A stretch of 64,000 nucleotides of DNA from Acidobacteriota bacterium (GTDB lineage Bacteria; Acidobacteriota; Blastocatellia; RBC074), in contig JAFDVL010000029.1 of the NCBI GenBank assembly GCA_018268995.1, positions 1 through 64,000 of the forward strand, in the 5' to 3' direction. Below, in pieces: positions 46,199 through 56,127 of this stretch; the first letter of the stretch is position 1, and every line of letters begins with the position of its first letter. The position numbers and the translations under genes are program-made. A model generated the notes under the pieces. The model was not told the DNA's origin. It made no database searches and saw only the letters and a list, made by a program, of their open reading frames with translations.

Positions 46199-47167
46199 AT
46201 GGCACAGTCTTTCATTGAGAAACGAAAAACCAATTGGCAACGGTTGGAAGAATTGGTGCAGCGCATTCGACAATTGCGCGGACTCCAAAAATTCAACCGC
46301 AAAGAAGTTCGCGAATTGGGTACGCTGTATCGTCGCGCCGCTTCTGATTTGGCCATTGCGCGAGTCGAATCGCGTGACCCGCGTTTGGTGAACTATCTCA
46401 ACTCGCTGGTAATTCGTGCGCACGGCGAAATCTATCGTTCAGAATCGAAGGGCGTGCGGGGGATTGTGGATTTTTATCGTTATGATTTTCCGCTGATCTT
46501 TCGCCAAACGTATCGCTACACGCTGGCGGTGTTTTTGATTTTTGTGGCGATGGCATTGTTCTCATTTGTGGCGACGTATCGGGATGACGATTTCATTGAT
46601 CACGCGAATGTGCCGCCTGCGATGTTGCAGCATATCAAGGAAAACCGGATGTGGACGGACAGCTTGAATGATGAGGCTCCGGTTGGTGCGGCGTATATTA
46701 TGACGAACAACATTCGCGTTGGCTTCCTGACCTTTGCCTTTAGCATTTTGCCTGTTGTTGGAACGGTCATTACTCTGATGCCCACCGCACTGCAATTCGG
46801 TTCAATCAATGCGCTGATCCTGAAATATCACATGGTGCAAAAGCTATACGGCTTTGTCGCCGGACACGGTGTATTGGAATTTACTGCCATTTTTATTGCG
46901 GGGGGAGCGGGTTTGATGATTGGCCTGGCGATCCTGATTCCCGGCGAGCGCACCCGCACACAGGCTTTGGTGGAGCAGGGAGCCGTTGCAATCAAGTTAC
47001 TGGCTGGTTGTATTCCCATTCTCGTTGTTGCAGGCATTATTGAGGCGTTTATTTCACCCACGCCGATTCATCCCTACTACAAATTTGGGGTTTCGTTTAT
47101 TACCGCAGTAATTCTGGCGGCTTATTTATTCAAACCTGCCAAGCCAGAGCCTATAGCGAACTCGTAA
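46199..47167 (+). CDS. SpoIIM-family membrane protein
   Basis: From the ATG at 46199 (AGAAGGGAAGCGC upstream) the product is 322 residues: a cytosolic N-terminal helical part (AQSFIEKRKTNWQRLEELVQ, REVRELGTLYRRAASDLA-like) then about five membrane helices (YRYTLAVFLIFVAMALFSF, VGFLTFAFSILPVVGTVIT, GVLEFTAIFIAGGAGLMIG). This is the stage II sporulation protein M/DUF95 family, widespread in non-spore-formers, where its role is unknown. The frame back to 45839 overlaps the CPBP gene out of frame and is ignored. Confidence 0.88.
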   Translation: MAQSFIEKRKTNWQRLEELVQRIRQLRGLQKFNRKEVRELGTLYRRAASDLAIARVESRDPRLVNYLNSLVIRAHGEIYRSESKGVRGIVDFYRYDFPLIFRQTYRYTLAVFLIFVAMALFSFVATYRDDDFIDHANVPPAMLQHIKENRMWTDSLNDEAPVGAAYIMTNNIRVGFLTFAFSILPVVGTVITLMPTALQFGSINALILKYHMVQKLYGFVAGHGVLEFTAIFIAGGAGLMIGLAILIPGERTRTQALVEQGAVAIKLLAGCIPILVVAGIIEAFISPTPIHPYYKFGVSFITAVILAAYLFKPAKPEPIANS

Positions 47168-47222
47168 CGGCTCTGTTATGATGAAAATGGAATTAACGGA
47201 ATCAAAATTTCAGGAATCGCTT

Positions 47223-47495
47223 ATGGCAACGACGCAGTTAACGATTTTGCAGAAGAATGGAATGTTTTCTTTCCTTGGTTTGATTAAGGCACAGGAATTG
47301 AAACTGGATGAAGCCTTTGAGACTGATGCCCGCCCCACCATTGCTGTGGTCAAACTCGACCCACGCGAAGGGCAACCCATGCTCAAACAATTTGAGACAG
47401 GCCGTGAAGCCGTGAGCAAATACGAAGACGCCATCAGCACCAGCCTGGAACGTGGTTGGGAGATCGTCTATCGCGGTATCCCGCTGCACGGATAA
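47223..47495 (+). CDS. Small conserved-looking soluble protein, unknown function
   Basis: From the ATG at 47223 (AGGAA six bases upstream) the product is 90 residues: MATTQLTILQKNGMFSFLG..., with VVKLDPREGQPMLKQFETG and a C-terminal WEIVYRGIPLHG. It has no membrane helix or cysteine. A longer frame starts at 47178. It follows the SpoIIM gene by 10-55 bp and may be in its transcript. No family is recognised, but codon use and the ribosome-binding site support expression. Confidence 0.55.
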   Translation: MATTQLTILQKNGMFSFLGLIKAQELKLDEAFETDARPTIAVVKLDPREGQPMLKQFETGREAVSKYEDAISTSLERGWEIVYRGIPLHG

Positions 47496-47565
47496 TTTCT
47501 TCGCATCCCAAACTTTTTCTTCTACCTTTCCTCACAGCTCTCTTGTGGCAACGGTTTCGCCAGCC

Positions 47566-48240
47566 ATGCGCATTTCTATCGTCATCCCTGTTTTCAATGA
47601 GGCTGACACGATTGAAGCTGCTGCCAGCGCGCTCAGTCAGTTGCACGGAGAAGCCGAAATCATTGTCGTGGATGGCGGCAGCTCAGATGAAACCGTTGCT
47701 CTGGCGCGTGCCTGCGGATTGACCGTGATCAGCGCTTCGCGGGGGCGCGGACAGCAAATGAATGCGGGCACAGTCTGTACACAAGGCGAAATCCTTCTGT
47801 TTCTACACGCCGATACCTATTTGCCGCCAGATGCTCTGGCCTTGATTACCGCTGCTTTGCAATCGCCCGAAGTATGTGGGGGGAATTTCAGCCTGCGATT
47901 TGAAGGTGGAACGGTCGGCGCGAAAATTCTTACCCGCCTCTATCCCTGGCTGCGATGTTTGGGATTGATTTACGGTGATTCGGCGATTTTCGTGCGCCGC
48001 TCGGTCTTTGCCGCCGTGGGTGGTTATCGGCCTATTCCATTATTTGAGGATTGCGATTTGTATCAACGACTGCGACGAGCCGGACAGTTTGTGCGATTGA
48101 AAGAATACGCCACCACATCCTCGCGCCGCTTTGACGGTCGTTTCCTGCGCACATTCATTTTTTGGATAACGATGCAGGTTTTGTATTGGCTTGGTGTTCC
48201 CCCACAGCACTTAGCGAGAGCCTACCGCAGCGCGCGTTGA
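47566..48240 (+). CDS. GT-A family 2 glycosyltransferase (TIGR04283-like)
   Basis: The 224-residue enzyme starts [19 protein letters not shown], with the GT2 metal/nucleotide motifs [15 protein letters not shown] and [12 protein letters not shown] (DxD-like HAD) and the late [15 protein letters not shown]. It matches the short GT2 group TIGR04283, found near arsenosugar or other small-molecule genes, with a single C-terminal hydrophobic helix. The start at 47566 is used; the open frame back to 47452 overlaps the preceding gene. Its 3' end overlaps the convergent GH95 gene by 30 bp. Confidence 0.88.
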   Translation: MRISIVIPVFNEADTIEAAASALSQLHGEAEIIVVDGGSSDETVALARACGLTVISASRGRGQQMNAGTVCTQGEILLFLHADTYLPPDALALITAALQSPEVCGGNFSLRFEGGTVGAKILTRLYPWLRCLGLIYGDSAIFVRRSVFAAVGGYRPIPLFEDCDLYQRLRRAGQFVRLKEYATTSSRRFDGRFLRTFIFWITMQVLYWLGVPPQHLARAYRSAR

Positions 48241-50604
48241 GTGTGTTGGCGTCACCACATAGCGCATACCTGTCTTGGTCGAAAAACTCACCGCGCCATC
48301 ATCTGACGACGTGACCTTGATCGCTTTTCCGGCTGCCGTAACAGTGACCGGAACGCCCACCCGCAAACGACAAGGTAATCCTGCCAATGATTTCACGCTC
48401 GCGGTTATCAACTGACCTTCTTTCCATTTCAGATTTACTTCAAACGCGCCGCGTGCCCGCAGTCCCGTGATCTCTCCGCTTGCCCAGGCTTTTGGCAGCG
48501 CGGGCAATAAATGAATTTCGCCTGCATGGCTTTGCATCAACATCTCCGCCATCCCCGCCGTGCCGCCAAAGTTGCCGTCAATCTGAAACGGCGGATGATT
48601 GTCGAATAAATTCGGATGCGTAGACTTCGCCAGCAGCGCAACAATGTTTTCGTGCGCCGTGTTGCCTTCCTCCAGCCGCGCCCAGAAATTGATGATCCAC
48701 GCGCGGCTCCATCCCGTATGCCCGCTGCCCGCTTGCAAGCGGCGTTCGAGCGATGTGCGTGCTGCTTTCGCCAAATCCGGCGTGCCGCGCAACGTGATTT
48801 GATTGCCCGGATGCAACGCGAACAAATGCGAGATGTGACGATGCCCCGGATCAGGTTCGGCATAATCTTCCAACCATTCCTGCAACTGCCCGTGCTTGCC
48901 GATTTGCAGCTTTGGCAAGTGGTCGCGCGTCGCGGCAATCTTTTTGCGAAAATCGTCGTCTTTGCCGAGAACCTCACTCGCTTCAATCACCCGCGAAAAC
49001 AACGCGTGTAGAATTTCCGTGTCCATCGTTGGCCCCATTGCCATTTTGCCAATCGCGCCGTCACCTGTGCGGTAGCGATTTTCCGGCGAAATCGAAGGCC
49101 CCGTAATCAGGTGCTCTTTGCCATCGTCCTGCAAATAATCCAGAAAGAATTCCGCCGCTTCCTTCAGCACCGGATATGCACGAAATTCCAGAAAGACTTT
49201 GTTGCGCGTGTAATCGTAATGATCCCACAAATGCAAACTCAGCCACGCCGCGCCCATTGGCCAAATGCCCGAACCCACACCGTCAATCGGCACCGCATCG
49301 CCCCAGGCATCTGTGTTGTGATGCATCACAAAGCCGCGCGCGCCATACAGGTTTTTCGCAACACGGCGTCCGTCTTCACGCGCGTTTTCGATCAGACCAA
49401 ACAGTGGTTCGTGCAACTCCGAAAGGTTCGTGACCTCGGCAGGCCAGTAATTCATCTCAGTGTTGATGTTGATCGTAAATTTGCTGTCCCACGACGGAGC
49501 CAGCTTGTCATTCCAGATGCCCTGTAAATTCGCCGCCATCGTGCCCGGACGTGAACTGGCCATCAGCAAATAGCGCCCAAACTGAAAATACAAAGTTTCC
49601 AGCGCCAAATCCGTTTCGCCCGCCTGCACGCGCTTCAGCCGTTCATTTGTCGGAAGATCAGGCGCAGCCGCCGCAAGCTGGAAAGCAACGCGGCGCATCA
49701 AGCGTTGATGATCAGCAACGTGTGCCGCCCGCAACTTAGCATAAGGCTTTTTCGCCGCTGCCAAATATTGCTCACACTTCGCCGCCGGGTCTTTTTCTTT
49801 GAAATTCGTAGCTGCCACAAACACAACCGTCACAGCATTCGCGTTCTCAACAATCAACTCATTGCCTTCAACGCGCAGCTTGCCGCCTTCGGGCAGAATC
49901 TGCGCAATGCCCTGAAACTTGACGCCGACTTTGCGTTCATCCGGGTGACGATCATCCCGCGCAATCGCTTCGCCGCCCATCACGACACGATTGCGCGCCA
50001 CCAGCGACATCGTCACATCCTGTTCCCGCGTCATCGAAGCCGCAAACGAAATCCGCCCCGGCTGGTTGCTTGTCAGGCGAATGACGATTGCCTGATCCGG
50101 CACAGAAGCGAACACTTCGCGCGTGAATTGCACTGCGCCAATTTTGTAGGTCACGCGCGCCACGCCCGCATCTAAATCCAGTTTGCGGGCGTACTCGCTG
50201 GCATTTTCCTGCCCCTGAAAACGCAACTTCAAATCGCCAAACGGCTGATACATTGGCAGTCGGCGCGGAGTAGAGATAATGTTTTTGTCCGCGATTTCTT
50301 CAGCTTCTTTGATCTTGCCCGCCAGCAATAATCGCCGGACTTCGATCACGGCTTTCGCCCCGTTTGGATTGTTGCGATCCCGCTTTTCGCCCGCCCAAAT
50401 TGTGTCTTCGTTAATCTGCAATCGCTCTTCCTGCACCCCGCCAAACACCATCGCGCCCAACCGCCCATTGCCAATCGGCAATGCCTCTTCCCACTTGACG
50501 GCAGGCTGGCGATACCAAAGCTTTTGCGTTGAAGCAGGCGATTGCGCTACGCCCACGCCCGCGCAGACGACAAACAAAACCCAAGCGGTAATCCATCGTT
50601 TCAT
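48211..50604 (-). CDS. Glycoside hydrolase family 95 (alpha-L-fucosidase type), exported
   Basis: The 797-residue protein has a signal peptide ([21 protein letters not shown]) then the GH95 layout: an N-terminal beta domain ([20 protein letters not shown]...GAMVFGG), a (alpha/alpha)6 barrel with [35 protein letters not shown] and [15 protein letters not shown], and a C-terminal beta domain. The family hydrolyses terminal alpha-1,2-L-fucose, or L-galactose, from glycans by inversion. With the large receptors and NagA/NagB it suggests use of plant or host-type oligosaccharides. Single gene, convergent with the glycosyltransferase. Confidence 0.93.
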   Translation of the reverse strand: MKRWITAWVLFVVCAGVGVAQSPASTQKLWYRQPAVKWEEALPIGNGRLGAMVFGGVQEERLQINEDTIWAGEKRDRNNPNGAKAVIEVRRLLLAGKIKEAEEIADKNIISTPRRLPMYQPFGDLKLRFQGQENASEYARKLDLDAGVARVTYKIGAVQFTREVFASVPDQAIVIRLTSNQPGRISFAASMTREQDVTMSLVARNRVVMGGEAIARDDRHPDERKVGVKFQGIAQILPEGGKLRVEGNELIVENANAVTVVFVAATNFKEKDPAAKCEQYLAAAKKPYAKLRAAHVADHQRLMRRVAFQLAAAAPDLPTNERLKRVQAGETDLALETLYFQFGRYLLMASSRPGTMAANLQGIWNDKLAPSWDSKFTININTEMNYWPAEVTNLSELHEPLFGLIENAREDGRRVAKNLYGARGFVMHHNTDAWGDAVPIDGVGSGIWPMGAAWLSLHLWDHYDYTRNKVFLEFRAYPVLKEAAEFFLDYLQDDGKEHLITGPSISPENRYRTGDGAIGKMAMGPTMDTEILHALFSRVIEASEVLGKDDDFRKKIAATRDHLPKLQIGKHGQLQEWLEDYAEPDPGHRHISHLFALHPGNQITLRGTPDLAKAARTSLERRLQAGSGHTGWSRAWIINFWARLEEGNTAHENIVALLAKSTHPNLFDNHPPFQIDGNFGGTAGMAEMLMQSHAGEIHLLPALPKAWASGEITGLRARGAFEVNLKWKEGQLITASVKSLAGLPCRLRVGVPVTVTAAGKAIKVTSSDDGAVSFSTKTGMRYVVTPTHSTRAAVGSR

Positions 50605-50758
50605 TGTGTTGCTGTTCCTTTCTGTGATGAAGCCGAGAATCTATCACGAAGCGCGGAAGAGCAAAACGGATATGGTGACGTTTGCAATATTCACTGTTGC
50701 TCTTGGGCCGTGTCTATGAGAGCATTGAATTCGATGCTTTAAGAGTGAGGTAATATTT

Positions 50759-51052
50759 ATGCTAGACATCAAAGAAGACATTCAATCGCTGACCGATTTC
50801 AAACGCAACACGGCTGAGTATATGCAGCAATTAAAGCAAACCGGACGCCCACTGGTTCTGACTGTCAACGGCAAAGCAGAGCTTGTTGTGCAGGACGCCG
50901 CCAGCTATCAAGCTGCGATGCAAGCAGCCGAAGACGCTAAAACTTTAAAGGCGTTGCTTGCCGCAAAAGCCGGAAAGGGTCGCCCCGCAAACGAGTTTTT
51001 CGCAGAGCTACGAAAGAAGTATAACCTTCCTGAAAAGAGGCCGCGCAAGTGA
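50759..51052 (+). CDS. Phd/YefM-family antitoxin
   Basis: The 97-residue protein has the Phd/YefM N-terminal DNA-binding and dimerisation fold (SLTDFKRNTAEYMQQLKQTG, RPLVLTVNGKAELVVQD, SYQAAMQAA) and a C-terminal toxin-binding tail rich in Lys/Arg (KYNLPEKRPRK). Its stop codon overlaps the GTG start of the toxin gene by 4 bp, the standard arrangement for a type II pair. The antitoxin should bind its own promoter. It lies directly upstream of the HerA/NurA operon. Confidence 0.92.
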   Translation: MLDIKEDIQSLTDFKRNTAEYMQQLKQTGRPLVLTVNGKAELVVQDAASYQAAMQAAEDAKTLKALLAAKAGKGRPANEFFAELRKKYNLPEKRPRK

Positions 51053-51351
51053 GCTATCAAATTATTCTTGAAGAAGAAGCGGAGCAGGACATTGATGCTG
51101 CAACAGCGTGGATGGCTCAGTTTTCGCCTGAAAAAGCCACCTTTTGGAATTTCGATATTCAGGACGCTATTGATAGCCTCCAGAATTTTCCCTTCCGCTG
51201 CCCGCTCGCACCCGAAAGCGAAACGTTCGGAACCGCGATTCGCCACCTCATCTTCGGCAAATATCGAATCTTGTTTACGGTGATTGATGAAACAGTGTAT
51301 GTGTTACGTGTCCGGCACAGCGCACAAGATGTGTTGCGGCCTGATGAATGA
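51049..51351 (+). CDS. RelE/ParE-family toxin
   Basis: The 100-residue protein begins (GTG start) SYQIILEEEAEQDIDAATAW and continues with the family segments LQNFPFRCPLAPES, AIRHLIFGKYRILFTV and VYVLRVRHSAQDVL, the ParE/RelE fold. ParE-type members poison gyrase and RelE-type members cleave mRNA; the LEEEAEQDID start favours the ParE side but does not decide it. Translation is coupled to the antitoxin by a 4-bp overlap. Confidence 0.9.
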   Translation: MSYQIILEEEAEQDIDAATAWMAQFSPEKATFWNFDIQDAIDSLQNFPFRCPLAPESETFGTAIRHLIFGKYRILFTVIDETVYVLRVRHSAQDVLRPDE

Positions 51352-51497
51352 TTGAGCAAACTGTTAATAATAACCTCTAGCCATAACAAGACGATTTGGG
51401 TAAACTGCCCTTTCAGCAGTTCAGTCAATAAAAATTAGCTTACCCCGTTAATCAATTGTGCCCTCAGCATAAACTACTCAGATAAGGAGCAGAAGCT

Positions 51498-53612
51498 ATG
51501 CAGTCCTCACTCAAGGACGTATTCAAGGAAGACCAGAAGCGGCTGGCAATTGATCAGGCTGAAACGATCTTCAACCAACTAATTCAAGAAGAACAGTACG
51601 TTGGCGAAGTCTTTTCCATCAACTATGAAGCAGCAATTGCCAATATTCACGACAGCCATCGTAAGCAGGTTGGTGGGATTCCCAGCTTGAGTTTCCTAAT
51701 TGCAACCCGCATCAAACCCAAATCAAAACGTATCAGTCCTAGTGACGATATTGATTATCGTGCTGAAGATTCGTCTGTCATCTTATTACGTGTGATGGAT
51801 GCTGCGCCTTTGCCAAACAGTTCGGAAGCCGAGCGTATCCGAGCCGAGGTCGCACAACGAGTGAGCGGCGAAACAGGTATGCACTGGGATGACCGAGAAA
51901 TGATGGATGGCGCAACTGCGAATCATCTTTCACATGCGGGTATTAGGTGTCGCGTCATTGGCACTTTCTTTGTCGAGCAAAATCCAAGCATCGAAGACAA
52001 GGTTGCTTTGGTCTTACGGTTTGGCAGTGACCTTTCCAACTTTTACCCGAATCAAGGGCTGAAAGTTTACAAACCTAACGGCGCGGCACTGGAAAAAATT
52101 GTCAATTACCGAGACATCACACGACCGGACCAGCTTTCGGAAAAATCCGTTGTGGTTGGTGATGTGCGCTATGCCTCGACCAATCGTGGCTTTCAAGGAG
52201 TCTCCGATGTTCAGGTCGCGGTTCAACCTGCCGATTTATTGAGTCAAAAAACCGCCTTGTTTGGAATGACGCGCACAGGCAAATCAAACACGACCAAGAT
52301 TGTTTTGAAATCTGTTTTTGAATTGCGTTTTGACGCTACTCATCCATTGCGTATCGGGCAAATCGTTTTCGACCCAAATGGAGAATACGCGAATGAAAAT
52401 GCGCAAGACGTAAATCGGCAAAGAAATCCCTCAGCGATAAAGAATGTCTGGCGCTCTAATCCTGCTGGTCAAGAAGCAGATGTTGTAACCTACGGAATTC
52501 TGTCGCATCCAAACGATCCTAGCCGCCGCTTGATGCTGCTGAACTTTTTTGAGGAGGATAATCTACAAATTGGGAAAGAGGTGATTGATTTAGCGTTAGC
52601 CGCAGATGGCTCCAAATTTATACAAAACTTTAGGCAGGTTGTTTTCGAGAAGCCAGACGAAAATGATCGTTCAGCAACGACTCGTTACAGACGGAGTGTT
52701 CTTGTCTATCGCGCTTTATTAGCCAAAGCAGGGTTTGACGTCCCTGCCAGTCTCCGTCCCCAAACAGATAGATTGTTCAATCAAAATTTGATCGCAGCAC
52801 TCAATAACAGCACAGGGACAAATAACATGGATCATGGCGCAGCCGCTACCATCCTCAGCAATCGGAACGCAACGTGGTCGCAACTCGCTACTGCCTTTGC
52901 TTACCTTTACGATTTTATGATGGACAGAAATAGCGGCTATGGGGCGTTCGAGCAGGCTTACATTGCCCGTCCCAATGGTTCTGGCGATCCGTGGGCGGAT
53001 GAAGACTTGAAGAAACTTTTGGAAATGTTTAGCCGGGCGAATGGGCCGAGGCAAATTGGAAAAGTCCGTAATCAGCATTCAGGGAGTACGAATACTGATT
53101 ACGCTGAGGACATTTACAACGATCTGGTCGCGGGCAAGCTCGTCATTATTGATCAATCCAGCGGTGATCCTGAAATTAACAAGTCTTCCGCTGACCGTAT
53201 CATGTGGAAAATCTTCCGCAAAAATCAGAATCGCTTTCGGCAGGGGCAACAAAACCTGCCAGAGATTCTTGTTTATCTGGAAGAGGCGCATAATATCCTT
53301 CCCGCTGGCTCTGATATGGATTTGCAAGATGTGTGGGTACGCACAGCTAAGGAAGGTGCCAAGTATCGCATCGGAATGGTCTATGCAACACAAGAGGTCA
53401 GTAGCATTCAGCGGAACATTCTCAAGAACACAGCCAATTGGTTTATCGGCCACTTGAACAATACGGATGAGACAAAAGAACTTTGCAAATATTACGACTT
53501 TGAGGATTTTGAGGCGTCCATCCGACGCGCACAAGATCGTGGCTTCATTCGCGTCAAAACGCTGAGCAATCTTTTTGTCGTCCCTGTGCAAGTAAAGAAA
53601 TTCGAGGTGTAG
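51498..53612 (+). CDS. herA: HerA-like hexameric DNA translocase (DUF87/FtsK-HerA ATPase)
   Basis: The 704-residue ATPase has an N-terminal beta-barrel region of the HAS type (residues about 30-240), then the HerA core with Walker [10 protein letters not shown] near residues 256-264, FDPNGEYA, a Walker B-like [12 protein letters not shown] (Glu in place of the first Asp) near residue 595, and a late [16 protein letters not shown] segment that supplies the sensor/arginine finger region. HerA hexamers translocate on double-stranded DNA and partner with NurA. AAGGAG lies nine bases before the ATG. The nurA gene follows after 2 bp and a methyltransferase overlaps that, making a three-gene operon. 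HerA-NurA is a repair pair in thermophiles, and HerA family proteins appear in many bacterial defence systems. Confidence 0.9.
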   Translation: MQSSLKDVFKEDQKRLAIDQAETIFNQLIQEEQYVGEVFSINYEAAIANIHDSHRKQVGGIPSLSFLIATRIKPKSKRISPSDDIDYRAEDSSVILLRVMDAAPLPNSSEAERIRAEVAQRVSGETGMHWDDREMMDGATANHLSHAGIRCRVIGTFFVEQNPSIEDKVALVLRFGSDLSNFYPNQGLKVYKPNGAALEKIVNYRDITRPDQLSEKSVVVGDVRYASTNRGFQGVSDVQVAVQPADLLSQKTALFGMTRTGKSNTTKIVLKSVFELRFDATHPLRIGQIVFDPNGEYANENAQDVNRQRNPSAIKNVWRSNPAGQEADVVTYGILSHPNDPSRRLMLLNFFEEDNLQIGKEVIDLALAADGSKFIQNFRQVVFEKPDENDRSATTRYRRSVLVYRALLAKAGFDVPASLRPQTDRLFNQNLIAALNNSTGTNNMDHGAAATILSNRNATWSQLATAFAYLYDFMMDRNSGYGAFEQAYIARPNGSGDPWADEDLKKLLEMFSRANGPRQIGKVRNQHSGSTNTDYAEDIYNDLVAGKLVIIDQSSGDPEINKSSADRIMWKIFRKNQNRFRQGQQNLPEILVYLEEAHNILPAGSDMDLQDVWVRTAKEGAKYRIGMVYATQEVSSIQRNILKNTANWFIGHLNNTDETKELCKYYDFEDFEASIRRAQDRGFIRVKTLSNLFVVPVQVKKFEV

Positions 53613-53614
53613 CT

Positions 53615-54982
53615 ATGCCTTACGATGGAGAGTTTGCGCAATCCAAATCGCTACGCCGTCTGGCGGAAAGCGATAAGGTCAAAGAGTTGTTGGGTGATTA
53701 CGAAGTACGTCATACAACAGGCCCTTCCGCCGCGCTCGACAAATTGCAAATGAGCGATATTCCACCAAGTCCGTGGCAGCCAGACTGGGTGCTTGCGGTT
53801 GATGGAAGCCATCACGAGGTACAAGTTAAGAACGGCTTTCCCGGAGCGGAAGCCTCTTACCTAACCATTGCTTCCGTCTTGCTCGATGTGGCAAAAATCA
53901 GACAGCTTGATCAACAACGTCCTGTTGATCCCAAGGTGTTCAGAACGACAGAGCAATCTGAATCCATTGATTGGGCTTTTCCAGGTTGCAATGTCATCAC
54001 CAAAGGCGAAGCCTCTGCGAGGGATTCCTTGCGAAAAACGCTCTTTGAAGTCTTCGACGCAAAAAGAATGTCTGATGAAGGCGAATCGTTGTTAGATACC
54101 TTTGAGGTTTTGCTCGCACATAAGCCGGAAGATCAGCATCCACAGAGTTGCCCCCATGAAAACTGTCCTGTCGAAAAAGGAGAGTATGGTCGCAATCGAG
54201 GCAAATATTCCTGTCACTGTGAGAAGCAGGCACAGCTATACTCGACGGACGCACTGCGGATTCACGAAGGCATGAATCCGACAGGCTCAAATGGCGCGAT
54301 GTTTGCTGAAATCATGCAGGTGCTGGAAAGAGTTTGGGTCGTTCATATTCTACGAACAATGGAGCAGCAAAAATGGTTAGCATCTTTGCGTAAGTTGGCC
54401 ATTGTGATTGATGGCCCGCTTGCGGTTTTCGGACATCCAGCCTGGCTTAGTCATTCTATTTTCAAAGAACTGATGCGACTGAATAATGCAGTGCGGGCGG
54501 CGACAGACGGGCAAGATATTCTGATGGTTGGAATTGAGAAAACAGGAGAGTTTGTGGAGCATTTTCGGCAAATTGACACGAACGAGGATGGTCAGACGGG
54601 CCAATTTCCCAAAAAGTCATTGGCCTTGCTAACAAATTTATACATCAATCAAAACATTATCTTTTCTGACAGCACAAGATTTTACGGGCGACAATCGTAC
54701 TTCGGCAGAAAGGTGTTCTATAAAACCAGTTCCGGCGCACGAATTGTAGCGACGCTTCCGTTTCTTTCGGAAGGACACAAAGACCTGAACAACGCCGACG
54801 TTACACAATTTCCTCGTCTTACGGATGCAGTTCAATTACTTGATCGGCTTGTCAGTTCGCGGTATCCCAATGCATTATCGCCACTGGTTGCGGCCAATGC
54901 AGAAGCTGCTATCCCACTCAACCTGGGAAAAAAGGTATTGGAGCGTTTGGCCAAAGAACTTATCTCAAAAGGTCGCGCATGA
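53615..54982 (+). CDS. nurA: NurA-domain nuclease with a cysteine-rich insertion
   Basis: The 455-residue protein shows the NurA catalytic pattern: DWVLAVDGSHHEV near residues 57-69, with the metal-binding Asp in AVDGS; LAIVIDGPLAVFG in the middle; and a late acidic/His segment in HKDLNNADV. Between them is an insert with CPHENC and CHCEK (Cys at about 179, 184, 200, 202), likely one zinc site not present in archaeal NurA. NurA is a 5'-3' exonuclease and endonuclease that acts with HerA. Its 3' end overlaps the methyltransferase ATG by 4 bp. The unusual size and insert, with a methyltransferase partner, suggest a defence version. Confidence 0.85.
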   Translation: MPYDGEFAQSKSLRRLAESDKVKELLGDYEVRHTTGPSAALDKLQMSDIPPSPWQPDWVLAVDGSHHEVQVKNGFPGAEASYLTIASVLLDVAKIRQLDQQRPVDPKVFRTTEQSESIDWAFPGCNVITKGEASARDSLRKTLFEVFDAKRMSDEGESLLDTFEVLLAHKPEDQHPQSCPHENCPVEKGEYGRNRGKYSCHCEKQAQLYSTDALRIHEGMNPTGSNGAMFAEIMQVLERVWVVHILRTMEQQKWLASLRKLAIVIDGPLAVFGHPAWLSHSIFKELMRLNNAVRAATDGQDILMVGIEKTGEFVEHFRQIDTNEDGQTGQFPKKSLALLTNLYINQNIIFSDSTRFYGRQSYFGRKVFYKTSSGARIVATLPFLSEGHKDLNNADVTQFPRLTDAVQLLDRLVSSRYPNALSPLVAANAEAAIPLNLGKKVLERLAKELISKGRA

Positions 54983-56127
54983 GTCAGCACCCACTCAATA
55001 ATCATAAAACTGCGGTCGGGCGATGGGCGGGGTTAGGCCCGTATTATGCGATGTTTCCGACTGATTTCGCATTCCAGGTCATTGAAGAGTTTTCGCGCCC
55101 TGGTGATGCAGTGTTCGATCCATTTGCCGGGCGTGCTTCCAGCGTTTACGCTGCGTCTATGCTAGAGCGCGAAGCAGTTGGCATTGAGATCAACCCTGTT
55201 GGTTGGCTTTACGGACGGGTCAAGCTTAACCCTTCCTCAAAGAATCGTGTCGTGAAGCGCCTTAAAGAAATAGGTGATATTGCAGATAGCCAGCAACATT
55301 CACGATTGGAGGGGATGCACGAATTTTTTCATTGTTGCTATGCGCCGAAGGTTCTCAACTTTTTGCTTTACGCGCGTGATTTATTGAAATGGCGAGAGAG
55401 CAATGTTGATGCGACACTAATGGCACTTATTCTCGTCAACCTGCACGGGAAAAAAGAAGGATCACTATCGAATCAAATGCGTCAAGGGAAAGCGATGAGT
55501 CCTGATTATTCGATACGATGGTGGAAAGACAATAACTCTGAGCCACCCCAGCTTGACCCAGTAGATTTTCTTAGCAAGAAAATTGATTGGCGCTATGCAA
55601 AAGGCACACCCAAAGGCCAACCAAGCTCTGTAATTCTTGGCGATAGCACAAAAGTAATTAGCAAGTTGGGGGCGAATATTAAAAATGGAAAGCAGCGACC
55701 GTTCAATTTGATGTTTACTTCACCACCTTATCGCGAAATTACAGATTACCATTACGATCAATGGTTGCGCTTATGGATGTTGGGAGGGACTGCTTGGGCA
55801 CATAGAACCGGGAAACTGTGGCAAGGTAGGTTCTCATCTAAAATAGCTTACAAAGAGCTACTTCTTTCTGTTTTTCGTGGCTGTGCAAACGTACTCACAG
55901 ATAATGCGATTCTTTATGTCAGGACGGATGCAAGGTCGTTTACCTATGAAACGACTTTTAGCATTCTGCGCCAAATCTTTCCTCGAAAATCCGTTGAGAT
56001 TATTCAACGCCCTTTCCTAAAAAGAACTCAAACAGCTTTATTTGGGGATTCTGCTAAGAAGCCCGGTGAAGTTGATCTAATTCTAAGACCTAATCAAAGC
56101 AACCCTAGTCTTCCTTCATTCACATAA
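54979..56127 (+). CDS. TSPPY-type DNA methyltransferase (probably N4-cytosine)
   Basis: The 382-residue protein has the SAM-binding motif I as VFDPFAGRASSVYAAS near residues 44-60 with the acidic VGIEINPVGWLYGR, and the catalytic motif IV FTSPPYREITDYHYDQW near residue 248. The S/TSPPY form is typical of N4-cytosine enzymes. About 190 residues lie between motif I and motif IV, room for a target-recognition region, so the order looks like the alpha class. The start overlaps nurA by 4 bp, which ties it to HerA and NurA. In the proposed system it would mark self DNA. It overlaps RraA tail-to-tail by 8 bp. Confidence 0.87.
   Translation: MSQHPLNNHKTAVGRWAGLGPYYAMFPTDFAFQVIEEFSRPGDAVFDPFAGRASSVYAASMLEREAVGIEINPVGWLYGRVKLNPSSKNRVVKRLKEIGDIADSQQHSRLEGMHEFFHCCYAPKVLNFLLYARDLLKWRESNVDATLMALILVNLHGKKEGSLSNQMRQGKAMSPDYSIRWWKDNNSEPPQLDPVDFLSKKIDWRYAKGTPKGQPSSVILGDSTKVISKLGANIKNGKQRPFNLMFTSPPYREITDYHYDQWLRLWMLGGTAWAHRTGKLWQGRFSSKIAYKELLLSVFRGCANVLTDNAILYVRTDARSFTYETTFSILRQIFPRKSVEIIQRPFLKRTQTALFGDSAKKPGEVDLILRPNQSNPSLPSFT

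Noticed and set aside
48211-48240. The 30-bp overlap of the glycosyltransferase and GH95 genes as a sign of error
   Set aside because: Both C-termini look complete and convergent overlaps of this size occur elsewhere in the window (OsmC/dtd, methyltransferase/RraA).
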